This document shows positions 1 through 6,103 of a stretch of 9,020 nt of DNA, piece by piece (positions within the stretch are counted from its first letter, which is position 1; each line of letters opens with the position of its first letter). The notes under the pieces were generated by a model. It did no database searches. It was not told the DNA's origin and saw only the letters and a program-made list of their open reading frames with translations. Both the position numbers and the translations under genes were made by a program. The DNA comes from Deltaproteobacteria bacterium. Its GTDB lineage: Bacteria; Desulfobacterota; Desulfobacteria; Desulfobacterales; SURF-15. Where the stretch lies: positions 1-9,020 of the forward strand of contig JAHEHB010000215.1 of NCBI GenBank assembly GCA_024644775.1, given 5' to 3'.

Positions 1-594
1 GGTCGTGGACCATTTACCTGCACTATCAGCGATCGGCTTGGGATCAAGATATGCTTCCAGGCTGGCGGTTACACCGTTGGGATCCGTGTATAGTATGGTG
101 ATTTCCTGCTCAGCGGCGAATCCTTCACCTATTATAATTATTTTGGCATCCTTTGACATTTGGGTCATTTTTGTCGCCACGACTAACGGCGGTTTGCTCG
201 GAACCGACATATCTTCTTTTAGAAATGCAATGGAGTCGTGAGTCAGTACATTGTAGTCGCTGTCTGTCACCCTGATGGCGGTCACGCCGGGTTTGATCAG
301 CTTTCTGCTGATATAGCGACCGCATTTCCATACGGTATAAAATTCTCCTTTGCTGTTTACTTCCGGCTTCGGATCCAGGTAGGCTTCAATGTTGGCGGTA
401 ATGCCGTTTGCATCGGTGAAAAGAATGGCTATTTCCTGACCGGCTTTGATACCTGCACCCATTATTGAGACTTTGGCGTCCTTTTCCATTTTTACCAATG
501 GCGTCGCCGATAAGATCGGTGAATCCGCATTGGCGGATGCTCCCAAGCCAAGCACCCCAAAAATCGCTAGTATCCAACACATCCACTTTGTCAT
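1..594 (-). CDS. Secreted tandem-repeat protein of unknown function (partial, 3' end beyond window)
   Basis: On the minus strand an uninterrupted frame starts with ATG at 594 and stays open for 198 codons to the window edge, so the C-terminus is missing. An AGGAGG ribosome binding site lies 5 nt before the start (600-605). Residues 1-23 form a signal peptide: short basic start, hydrophobic core, and an A-N-A cleavage site before Asp24, so the product is probably periplasmic or extracellular. The mature part is built of repeats about 110 residues long. Residues 39-78 (DAKVSIMG..., FTDANG, EAYLDPKP) recur at 149-188 (DAKIIIIG..., YTDPNG, EAYLDPKP), exactly 110 residues later. Alternating hydrophobic residues and the G-x-G turns suggest beta-sandwich (Ig-like) modules; that is inference. 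I do not recognise the family. It is transcribed away from the Liv genes and need not be related to them. A binding, adhesion or surface role is possible but unsupported. Confidence 0.85.
   Translation of the reverse strand, partial: MTKWMCWILAIFGVLGLGASANADSPILSATPLVKMEKDAKVSIMGAGIKAGQEIAILFTDANGITANIEAYLDPKPEVNSKGEFYTVWKCGRYISRKLIKPGVTAIRVTDSDYNVLTHDSIAFLKEDMSVPSKPPLVVATKMTQMSKDAKIIIIGEGFAAEQEITILYTDPNGVTASLEAYLDPKPIADSAGKWSTT
151..480 (-). repeat. First ~330-bp coding repeat unit of the secreted protein
   Basis: This unit encodes residues 39-148. The next unit starts at residue 149 (position 150) and continues to the window edge. The two copies align without gaps over at least 40 residues and share DAK, TD-NG, EAYLDPKP and a following K-G segment. 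The DNA has diverged (for example different codons for AYLDPKP), so the duplication is old and kept at protein level. Confidence 0.75.
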
Positions 595-877
595 AACATC
601 CTCCTGTGTTTGAATTTCCTGTATTACTTTATTCAAATTGGCTGTTGTATTCTGTATTTTATCCATCAAAGGTTGTCAAGCACACGGAACATTCCAGGGC
701 CACGTCATTTAGACACAAGGGGTTATGTCCCGATATTCCTTGCGCGCCGCAAGAAAGGGATGCAGAAAAGAACATAATACCAATGGCTTGTAGATTTTTT
801 GGGCATGTACCCCGTCAAACCGCTGGATACCATCTGCGTGGTTCTTCCAACGGTCGGCATCGTTCGACAGATTTGAC
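595..877. other. Divergent intergenic region, no supported gene
   Basis: This stretch separates the minus-strand repeat protein from the plus-strand Liv operon. It holds the leader and possible promoter of the left gene, a short perfect hairpin CTTGCG-CGC-CGCAAG at 739-753 without a following T-run, and no open frame with a ribosome binding site or recognisable domain. A 33-codon open stretch at 778-876 between two stops contains no domain I can name. Confidence 0.6.
651..679 (-). promoter_or_regulatory. Possible promoter of the secreted repeat protein
   Basis: Reading the minus strand, TTGACA (679-674) is a perfect -35 hexamer. With a 17-nt spacer the -10 position is TACAGA (656-651), only a 3/6 match to TATAAT. 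The AT-rich DNA downstream toward the start at 594 fits a leader. The -10 is weak, so confidence is low. Confidence 0.3.
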
Positions 878-907
878 TTGACAGCCAATGCTCTAATTCC
901 ATATTAT
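878..907 (+). promoter_or_regulatory. Sigma70-like promoter of the Liv operon
   Basis: A perfect -35 hexamer TTGACA (878-883) is followed after 18 nt by TATTAT (902-907), a 5/6 match to TATAAT. Initiation would fall near 914 and give a leader of about 80 nt before the binding-protein start at 995. I see no operator palindrome or riboswitch-like fold in the leader. It is the best promoter match I noticed upstream of the operon. Confidence 0.55.
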
Positions 908-994
908 TCGATCTATTCAAAAAATCAGGCATTTATCTGCAAAGGTTATGTTGGCTATGTGTTGTGCACTAATTCAAAAATAGGAGGGTTAACT

Positions 995-2140
995 ATGAAA
1001 CGTCGTCAGCTTTTTGGGTTTATGAGTGTCATCTGTTGTTTTGTACTGTGTTTTGTAATGGCCTCTTCGGCTGTGGCCGAAAATATCCGAATCGGTGTTG
1101 CCGCCCCGTTTACGGGTGATGTGGCGGCATATGGTGATAATATCAAATCCGGTGTGAGTCTCAAACTGAAGGAAATCAACGATGCCGGTGGCATCAATGG
1201 TAAAAAGGTGGAGCTTGTCTGGGGAGACGATCTCTGCTCCCCCAAAGAGGCCGGCACCGTTGGATCCAAGTTTGCGGCGGACGAATCCATCGTTGCGGTT
1301 ATCGGTCATCTTTGTTCTTCCGCGACCTTGGCTGCCATGCCCATCTACGTGCGAGCCGGCTTGCCTGCCATTTCCCCCACATCGACCAATGTGACGATTC
1401 CCGATGTGGGTAAAGGGTGGTTTTTCCGAAATTGCTATACAGACGATTTTCAATCCAAATTTCTTGCCAGATATGTCAAGAAAATCCTCGGCATCAATAA
1501 AGTGGCCATATTCTATGAGAATAACGATTATTCAATCGGTCTCAAGGACGCTTTCATCGCAGATGCCAAGAAGGTCGGCGTCGAAGTTGTCGGGGTCGAG
1601 GCATATATGGCCAAAACGACGGACTTCACGCCACAGCTTACCAAAATGTTGGCCGCCAAACCCGAATCGATTTTTCTTTGCGGCTATCACCCGGAAGGCG
1701 CTCTGATTGCGAGCCAAGGCCGTAAGCTCGGTTTTGATGGTCCGTTGTTCGGCGCCGATGGTATCGATAATATTGATTATATCAAGATCGGCGGTAAAGC
1801 GGCGGAGAATACCTATTGCACGGTTCCGTTTATGGCCGAAGCATCGGGGCCGGCCGGAAAAGAATTTGCCGCAAGATTCAAGGAGAGTGCCGAACGTGAT
1901 GTGGATTGGATGAGCGCCAATGCCTATGATTGCCTCGGAATTCTGGCCCAAGTTATCGGCAAAGTAGGTGCCGACAGAAAAAAAATACGTGAGGGCCTCG
2001 CGGCAATTAATAGTGCGTCCAATGGTTACAAAGGCGTAACGGGTCTCACTTATTTTGACAAAAAAGGCAACTGCTCGAAACCGGCCTTTGTTAAAAAGGT
2101 GGAAAATGGACAATTCATCCCAGCGGAGCAGATGCAATAA
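995..2140 (+). CDS. Branched-chain-amino-acid-type ABC transporter, periplasmic substrate-binding protein
   Basis: The 381-residue product is the soluble receptor of a HAAT/Liv-type importer (Peripla_BP_6 fold, LivJ/LivK/BraC relatives). An upstream in-frame TTG at 878 is rejected because it falls in the promoter -35. ATG 995 has AGGAGG at 982-987, 7 nt away, and opens a signal peptide with an A-V-A cleavage site before Glu29. There is no lipobox, so the protein should be free in the periplasm. Family signs are GVAAPFTGD near residues 34-42, an NDAGGINGKK segment at 62-71, and GHLCSSAT at 104-111 followed by ISPTSTN at 126-132. Cys81 and Cys107 match the disulfide pair of E. coli LivJ. Tyr179, Tyr231 and Asp255 fall where LivJ has ligand-site Tyr, Tyr and Glu. 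The Glu-to-Asp change and extra cysteines (147, 229) leave the ligand uncertain: leucine-like amino acids are only the default guess. It is first in the operon, upstream of a strong hairpin. Confidence 0.95.
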   Translation: MKRRQLFGFMSVICCFVLCFVMASSAVAENIRIGVAAPFTGDVAAYGDNIKSGVSLKLKEINDAGGINGKKVELVWGDDLCSPKEAGTVGSKFAADESIVAVIGHLCSSATLAAMPIYVRAGLPAISPTSTNVTIPDVGKGWFFRNCYTDDFQSKFLARYVKKILGINKVAIFYENNDYSIGLKDAFIADAKKVGVEVVGVEAYMAKTTDFTPQLTKMLAAKPESIFLCGYHPEGALIASQGRKLGFDGPLFGADGIDNIDYIKIGGKAAENTYCTVPFMAEASGPAGKEFAARFKESAERDVDWMSANAYDCLGILAQVIGKVGADRKKIREGLAAINSASNGYKGVTGLTYFDKKGNCSKPAFVKKVENGQFIPAEQMQ

Positions 2141-2152
2141 TTGTGATTCATT

Positions 2153-2196
2153 TAGTAGAGCGTCGAGATGAATGTTTGGGTCTCGGCGCTCTACTA
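2153..2196 (+). promoter_or_regulatory. Intercistronic 16-bp hairpin between binding protein and livH
   Basis: The arms 2153-2168 and 2181-2196 pair over 16 bp with a single U-G wobble (2163 with 2186) and a 12-nt loop. The core is AGTAGAGCGTCGAGA against TCTCGGCGCTCTACT. There is no T-run after it (ATTATTGG follows), so it is not a standard intrinsic terminator. It starts 12 nt after the binding-protein stop and ends 5 nt before the GGAGG of livH. The likely role is to protect the upstream mRNA 3' end or cause partial termination, giving more binding protein than permease. That role is inference from position. Confidence 0.8.
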
Positions 2197-2216
2197 TTAT
2201 TGGAGGGCACAAACGG

Positions 2217-3113
2217 TTGTTTCTTCAACAACTCTCTAACGGTTTGGTTATCGGCGGAATTTATGCCATGATTGCCGTGGGTTACACTATGATCTACGGT
2301 GTTGTTCAGCTTATTAATTTCGCCCACGGTGAAATCTACGCTTTGGGAGCGTTTTTCGCCATCACTTTCATATCGTTTTTGGGTCTTCCTTTTTATTGGG
2401 CCTTTCTTCTATCCATGGTTTGTTGCGCAATTTGCGGTATGATGCTCGATGTCATCGCCTATCGTCCGTTACGAAGATCCCCTCGTCTTGCTGCACTTAT
2501 AACGGCCATCGGCATGTCGATTTTTCTGCAAAATCTAATCATGATTATTTGGGGTTCTCGGCCCAAACCGTTTCCGCATGGTACCCTACCACCCTATTTT
2601 GAAAAGACGGCTTTCACTATCGTTGACGTCAATCTCTCATGGTTTCAATTGTTTATATTCGGCTTAACCCTATTTATGATGTTGGGGCTTAACACGATTA
2701 TTAAGAAAACGCGATGGGGAAAGGCCATGAGGGCCGTTGCGCAAAACAAAACCATGGCCGCTCTGACCGGTATCAACGTCAATCGAGTGATCAGCCTCAC
2801 CTTTGCGCTGGCGGGAGCTTTGGGAGGTGCTGCAGGCATTCTCGTAGGTGCCTATTACAACGCGATCTATCCTACCATGGGATACCTGGCGGGTGTTAAA
2901 GCATTTGCCGCAGCGGTGCTTGGTGGAATCGGATCTGTCCCCGGTGCGATGTTGGGTGGGATTGTTTTAGGTGTTGCCGAGGCATTTGGAGCGGGATACC
3001 TGAGTTCACTCTATCGGGATGGAATATCCTATGCCGTAATGATCACTGTTATCATTGTGATACCGGCAGGGTTGTTCGGTATCGTTATCAGGGAAACGAA
3101 AAAGAGCTTGTGA
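2217..3113 (+). CDS. livH: Branched-chain-amino-acid-type ABC transporter permease LivH
   Basis: This is the first inner-membrane permease subunit of the Liv-type importer (BPD_transp_2 family), pairing with LivM to form the channel. I place the start at TTG 2217, which has GGAGG at 2202-2206, 10 nt upstream, and gives 298 residues beginning LFLQQLSNGLVIGGIYA, matching the usual N-terminus of the family. An in-frame ATG at 2172 would add 15 residues, but it lies in the loop of the 2153-2196 hairpin and has no good ribosome binding site. The first helix is followed by AVGYTMIYG and NFAHGEIYALGAF, typical LivH signatures. The C-terminal half carries GVKAFAAAVLGGIGSVPGA, the conserved cytoplasmic loop expected to contact the ATPases. 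The rest is a series of hydrophobic segments, about eight by eye. The stop is one base before the ATG of livM, suggesting coupled translation. Confidence 0.93.
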   Translation: MFLQQLSNGLVIGGIYAMIAVGYTMIYGVVQLINFAHGEIYALGAFFAITFISFLGLPFYWAFLLSMVCCAICGMMLDVIAYRPLRRSPRLAALITAIGMSIFLQNLIMIIWGSRPKPFPHGTLPPYFEKTAFTIVDVNLSWFQLFIFGLTLFMMLGLNTIIKKTRWGKAMRAVAQNKTMAALTGINVNRVISLTFALAGALGGAAGILVGAYYNAIYPTMGYLAGVKAFAAAVLGGIGSVPGAMLGGIVLGVAEAFGAGYLSSLYRDGISYAVMITVIIVIPAGLFGIVIRETKKSL

Positions 3114-3114
3114 G

Positions 3115-4170
3115 ATGAGAATGTCAAAAAAAGGAGACTTCAGTCGCGGCGACAAAATTAGAATCGGTCTTTTGGTTTTGGCGGTCATCCTTCCTTTCCT
3201 TCCCTTTGTATCCGATTACCTCCTGCACACCGTTATCCTGATCTATCTTTACATGATCCTCGCGTTGGGACTCAATATCGTACCCGGCTTCAATGGCCTC
3301 CTGGATCTTGGCTATGTCGGTTTTTATGGAATCGGCGCCTATACTTCCGGGCTTTTGACCGTCCATTTTGGCCTTTCCTACTGGTTTATCATACCCCTTG
3401 CCTTTATCAACGGCGCTATCTGGGGGATTTTATTGGGCGCCCCAACGTTGCGATTGACCGGCGACTACTTTGCCATTGTAACATTTGGATTTTCCGAACT
3501 CGTCGTATTGTTTCTTATGAATGAGATTTGGCTTACCAGAGGCCCGCTCGGTCTGCCCGGCATCGAGCCGGTTTCAATCGATTTTTCGTTTTTTGGCGGC
3601 CCCAAATGGGAGTTTGTGGGAGAACTTCCTTATTACTATCTTGCCATCGCAATGGTTCTTGTAACCGTCTTTGTCATGTATCGTATTCAGGATTCCCGAT
3701 TGGGCCGTGCCTGGTTTGCCATTCGGGATGATGAGGTCGCGGCGGTTTCATGCGGCATTAACCTATTAACGTATAAAGTGATCGCCTTTGCCATTAGCGC
3801 CGCTTTTGGGGCCGTTGGCGGCAGTTTTTTTGCCAGATGGGTTACCTTCCTGTCCCCGGATATGTTTAAGTTTTGGGAGTCTTTTCTGGTCCTATGCATG
3901 ATCGTATTGGGCGGTATGGGCAATATCTGGGGGGTCATGGTGGGCGCAGCTGTTTTAGTGTCGTTGAGTGAAATACTTCGCGATCTGCTTCCCCTGCTCG
4001 GACTGCCGGTAGAGGGTCGCTTTCTCGCTTTTGGCCTGATTATGGTCCTGATGATGCGTTTTCGCCCAGCCGGATTGATGCCGATTCCGGCAGTCGCCGC
4101 TCAGATGCGGGCAGGGCGCATTCGGAGAAAAAAGACAAAGACTTCCGAAGGGGTGGAAACAAGCAGTTAA
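3115..4170 (+). CDS. livM: Branched-chain-amino-acid-type ABC transporter permease LivM
   Basis: Second inner-membrane permease, 351 residues. ATG 3115 begins one base after the livH stop, so translation is probably coupled; ATG 3121 is also in frame and cannot be excluded. Neither has a strong ribosome binding site of its own. Signatures are GLNIVPGFNGLLDLGYVGFY at about 52-71, GAPTLRLTGDYFAIVTFGF at about 108-126, and near the C-terminus a long segment with VLGGMGNIWG, the counterpart of the LivH coupling loop, then FRPAGLMP. About eight to ten membrane segments are visible. The tail beyond PAGLMP is basic and hydrophilic (RRKKTK...) and should be cytoplasmic. In most Liv operons livG follows within a few bases; here 415 bp of repeat-rich non-coding DNA intervenes. 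Confidence 0.95.
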   Translation: MRMSKKGDFSRGDKIRIGLLVLAVILPFLPFVSDYLLHTVILIYLYMILALGLNIVPGFNGLLDLGYVGFYGIGAYTSGLLTVHFGLSYWFIIPLAFINGAIWGILLGAPTLRLTGDYFAIVTFGFSELVVLFLMNEIWLTRGPLGLPGIEPVSIDFSFFGGPKWEFVGELPYYYLAIAMVLVTVFVMYRIQDSRLGRAWFAIRDDEVAAVSCGINLLTYKVIAFAISAAFGAVGGSFFARWVTFLSPDMFKFWESFLVLCMIVLGGMGNIWGVMVGAAVLVSLSEILRDLLPLLGLPVEGRFLAFGLIMVLMMRFRPAGLMPIPAVAAQMRAGRIRRKKTKTSEGVETSS

Positions 4171-4245
4171 CGATACGTCTCGGGATTTCTGCAACATAAT
4201 GAAAATATAGACTAAATTTTGAGGCCTGAGTTTTTGCCTCACTCA
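4171..4245. other. livM 3' flank with a weak hairpin
   Basis: The only structure seen is TGAGGC (4220-4225) pairing with GCCTCA (4236-4241) around a 10-nt loop. The T-run lies in the loop rather than after the stem, so it is a poor terminator candidate. No coding signal is visible. Confidence 0.35.
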
Positions 4246-4280
4246 TGGAATAATGGAATAGTGGAATGATGGAATGGTGG
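4246..4280. repeat. Period-8 tandem array TGGAATNN, left arm
   Basis: Four consecutive 8-bp units TGGAATAA, TGGAATAG, TGGAATGA, TGGAATGG and a final TGG. The first six bases are invariant and the last two vary. The array is complementary to the array at 4369-4400, so the two could pair as a long imperfect stem enclosing about 88 nt. Confidence 0.85.
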
Positions 4281-4368
4281 CTTTTTTAAAGAATATTCTC
4301 CATTTTAATTTCATCGGCAACACGAATTTCACCATTAACCCAAGATACCAGTATCCCAAAACCCATTT

Positions 4369-4400
4369 TTCCAATATTCCAGTATTCCAACATTCCAATT
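4369..4400. repeat. Period-8 tandem array TTCCANNN, right arm (inverted copy)
   Basis: Four 8-bp units TTCCAATA, TTCCAGTA, TTCCAACA, TTCCAATT. Read on the other strand they are TGGAA-based and mirror the array at 4246-4280. A more degenerate stretch at 4346-4368 (CCAGTATCCCAAAACCCA) may be decayed extra units. Confidence 0.85.
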
Positions 4401-4413
4401 GGGGCGAAGCTCC

Positions 4414-4419
4414 TAACTA
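4414..4419. repeat. Putative target-site duplication, left copy
   Basis: TAACTA directly before the element's terminal GTG, identical to 4562-4567. Because the next two element bases are GT, the visible direct repeat extends to TAACTAGT. Confidence 0.5.
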
Positions 4420-4561
4420 GTGTCCGTCCAGGGATGAGAGAATTTTTACAAGATCAAGGCGGGCGAGAATTTTAACCACAGGAATACATTGAGTATTTTG
4501 AGGATTAAAATTCGGAGCCCAACGCCGATATTGCGAAAATTAGCCATTTCTGGATGGGCAC
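4420..4561. mobile_element. MITE-like palindromic element (~142 bp) with TAACTA flanks
   Basis: The ends GTGTCCGTCCAG (4420-4431) and CTGGATGGGCAC (4550-4561) are inverted with two mismatches. The inverted symmetry continues inward with interruptions: GAATTTT near the left end against AAAATTA near the right, and GAATTTTAACC against GGATTAAAATTC near the centre. The whole element can fold into one long imperfect hairpin with its apex near 4490. The six bases before it (TAACTA, 4414-4419) are repeated after it (4562-4567) and look like a target-site duplication. It has no open frame, so it would need a transposase in trans. I recall similar elements in Desulfobacterales intergenic DNA, but this is memory and not a search result. 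Confidence 0.7.
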
Positions 4562-4567
4562 TAACTA
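4562..4567. repeat. Putative target-site duplication, right copy
   Basis: TAACTA directly after the element's terminal CAC, identical to 4414-4419. It lies 18 nt before the livG start codon. Confidence 0.5.
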
Positions 4568-4585
4568 GTACCTTGATGTTTTGCT

Positions 4586-5374
4586 ATGACGGCTGTATTG
4601 AAAATAGATAAACTATTTAAGAGTTTTGGGGGACTTAAGGCGCTTCAAGATATCAGCTTCACCATCAACCAACATGAAATTGTCGGACTCATCGGACCCA
4701 ACGGAGCGGGAAAAACCACACTTTTTAATTGTGTAGCAGGTATCGAAAAACCGACTTCCGGTGAAATCCGCTTCACAAACGGCGACATCGACCATTCGAT
4801 TGCCGGTAAAAAACCCGAAAAAGTAACTTCCCTTGGAATCGCTCGTACATTTCAGAATATCCGGCTCTTTGATAATCTGACGGTACTCGATAACGTGAAA
4901 ATAGGTCGCCACTGCCGAACGCACGCTACGTTTTTTGGTGCCGTCATACGGACGAAAGGCCAACAGAAGGAAGAAAAGGCAATTACACAGAGCGCAAATG
5001 AATACTTGGAATTTGTGGGTCTCAAGGGACGCGGGAAAGAAATCGCAAGCTCTATGTCCTATGGTGACCAGCGACGTCTGGAGATCGCAAGGGCCTTGGC
5101 TTCAGCTCCCAGTTTGCTTATGTTGGATGAGCCTGCCGCCGGGATGAACCCCCAGGAATCCCGTGATCTCATGGATCTCATCTCTCGAATCAGGAACAAA
5201 GGGGTTACCGTTCTGTTGATAGAACATGATATGAAAGTGGTCATGGGTATCTGTCAGCGGGTGGTGGTTCTCAACTATGGTATGTGGCTGGCTGAAGGAG
5301 AACCCAAAGCGGTTCAGAACGATCCAAAGGTAATTGAAGCCTATTTAGGTACCGGAGCTTCTCAGGATGCTTGA
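4586..5374 (+). CDS. livG: Branched-chain-amino-acid-type ABC transporter ATP-binding protein LivG
   Basis: One of the two cytoplasmic ATPases that drive the Liv-type importer, 262 residues, a normal family length. Walker A is GPNGAGKTT at 37-45, the Q-loop glutamine is Gln90 in ARTFQNIRLF, the signature is SYGDQRR at 158-164 (LivG proteins use SYGxQ rather than SGGQ), Walker B is LLMLDEP at 177-183, and the switch histidine is His214 in IEHDM. All catalytic positions are intact. The C-terminal QNDPKVIEAYLG is typical of this subfamily. ATG 4586 gives the expected N-terminus, but no Shine-Dalgarno-like sequence precedes it: the 18 nt upstream join directly to the palindromic element. It overlaps livF by 8 bases. 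Confidence 0.95.
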   Translation: MTAVLKIDKLFKSFGGLKALQDISFTINQHEIVGLIGPNGAGKTTLFNCVAGIEKPTSGEIRFTNGDIDHSIAGKKPEKVTSLGIARTFQNIRLFDNLTVLDNVKIGRHCRTHATFFGAVIRTKGQQKEEKAITQSANEYLEFVGLKGRGKEIASSMSYGDQRRLEIARALASAPSLLMLDEPAAGMNPQESRDLMDLISRIRNKGVTVLLIEHDMKVVMGICQRVVVLNYGMWLAEGEPKAVQNDPKVIEAYLGTGASQDA

Positions 5375-6071
5375 ATTGAACAATATTAAGACGTTTTATG
5401 GGAATATTCGCGCGCTGAAGGGGATTACCATAAACGTGGATGAGGGCGAGATCGTTTGTCTCATCGGTGCAAATGGGGCGGGGAAGTCCACCAGCCTGAT
5501 GACAATCAGTGGTGTTTTGACACCGATCGAGGGTGACGTACGCTACATGGGAAAGTCGATTGTCGATTTGCGTCCCGATGAAATCGTCCAGTTGGGTATC
5601 TGTCAGGTACCGGAAGGGAGAATGATTTTCCCTCTCCTTTCAGTAAGAGAAAACTTGGACTTGGGGGCATACTTGAGAAAAGATTCGGGTGGCATTAAAG
5701 AGGATATTGAAAGGGTTTTTTCGCTTTTCCCAATTCTCCGTGATCGCCATAGTCAACATGGCGGCACACTCTCTGGCGGTGAGCAGCAAATGCTGGCCAT
5801 CGCCCGGGCACTGATGAACCGACCCAAGCTGCTCTTATTAGATGAGCCGTCGTTGGGATTGGCGCCGATTTTGGTTGAAACCATCTTCGAGACAATACGC
5901 CGAATTAATGAGCAGGGAACCACCATACTGCTTGTAGAGCAGAATGCCCAGCTTGCCCTTCAATTGTCCCATCGCGCGTATGTTCTTGAAACCGGAGAGA
6001 TTTCACTGTCCGGACCCGCCAAAGAACTTCTCAAGAATGAGCAGGTGAGAAAAGCCTATTTGGGTGATTGA
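5367..6071 (+). CDS. livF: Branched-chain-amino-acid-type ABC transporter ATP-binding protein LivF
   Basis: The second ATPase, 234 residues. Walker A is GANGAGKST at 34-42, the Q-loop glutamine is Gln80 in CQVPEGR, the signature is LSGGEQQ at 135-141, and Walker B is LLLLDEP at 155-161 followed by SLGLAP. The switch position has VEQNA (190-194) in place of the usual histidine, which is normal for LivF and not a defect. The CQVPEGRMIFPLLSVRENL stretch at 79-97 is a LivF hallmark. ATG 5367 lies inside the end of livG (stop 5372-5374), with GGAG at 5354-5357 upstream, so the two ATPases are probably made by coupled translation. The next gene follows after 32 nt. Confidence 0.95.
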   Translation: MLELNNIKTFYGNIRALKGITINVDEGEIVCLIGANGAGKSTSLMTISGVLTPIEGDVRYMGKSIVDLRPDEIVQLGICQVPEGRMIFPLLSVRENLDLGAYLRKDSGGIKEDIERVFSLFPILRDRHSQHGGTLSGGEQQMLAIARALMNRPKLLLLDEPSLGLAPILVETIFETIRRINEQGTTILLVEQNAQLALQLSHRAYVLETGEISLSGPAKELLKNEQVRKAYLGD

Positions 6072-6103
6072 TTCTGCCAATACTGTAGAAAAGGGCTTGT
6101 GTA

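Noticed and set aside
386..586. Minus-strand 66-codon frame beginning at GTG 586
   Set aside because: It overlaps the repeat-protein gene in another frame. The frame from ATG 594 has the ribosome binding site, the signal peptide and the internal repeats.
778..876. A 33-codon stop-to-stop stretch with plausible protein-like composition
   Set aside because: Too short, no ribosome binding site at its only ATG (805), and no family I can name. It could be a gene remnant, but nothing supports this beyond impression.
878..994. An upstream TTG extension of the Liv binding protein by 39 residues
   Set aside because: The TTG is the first part of the TTGACA -35 hexamer, and the extension precedes a textbook signal peptide that has its own AGGAGG and ATG at 995.
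1532..2212. A 226-codon open frame antisense to the Liv binding-protein gene
   Set aside because: It lies almost wholly opposite a gene with clear family motifs, has no recognisable domain, and shows no convincing ribosome binding site. It is a codon-bias shadow.
4220..4241. Intrinsic terminator after livM
   Set aside because: The stem is only 6 bp and the T-run is in the loop rather than following the stem.
4246..4400. CRISPR array
   Set aside because: Units are 8 bp with no spacers of constant length and the two arrays are inverted relative to each other, which does not fit a CRISPR.
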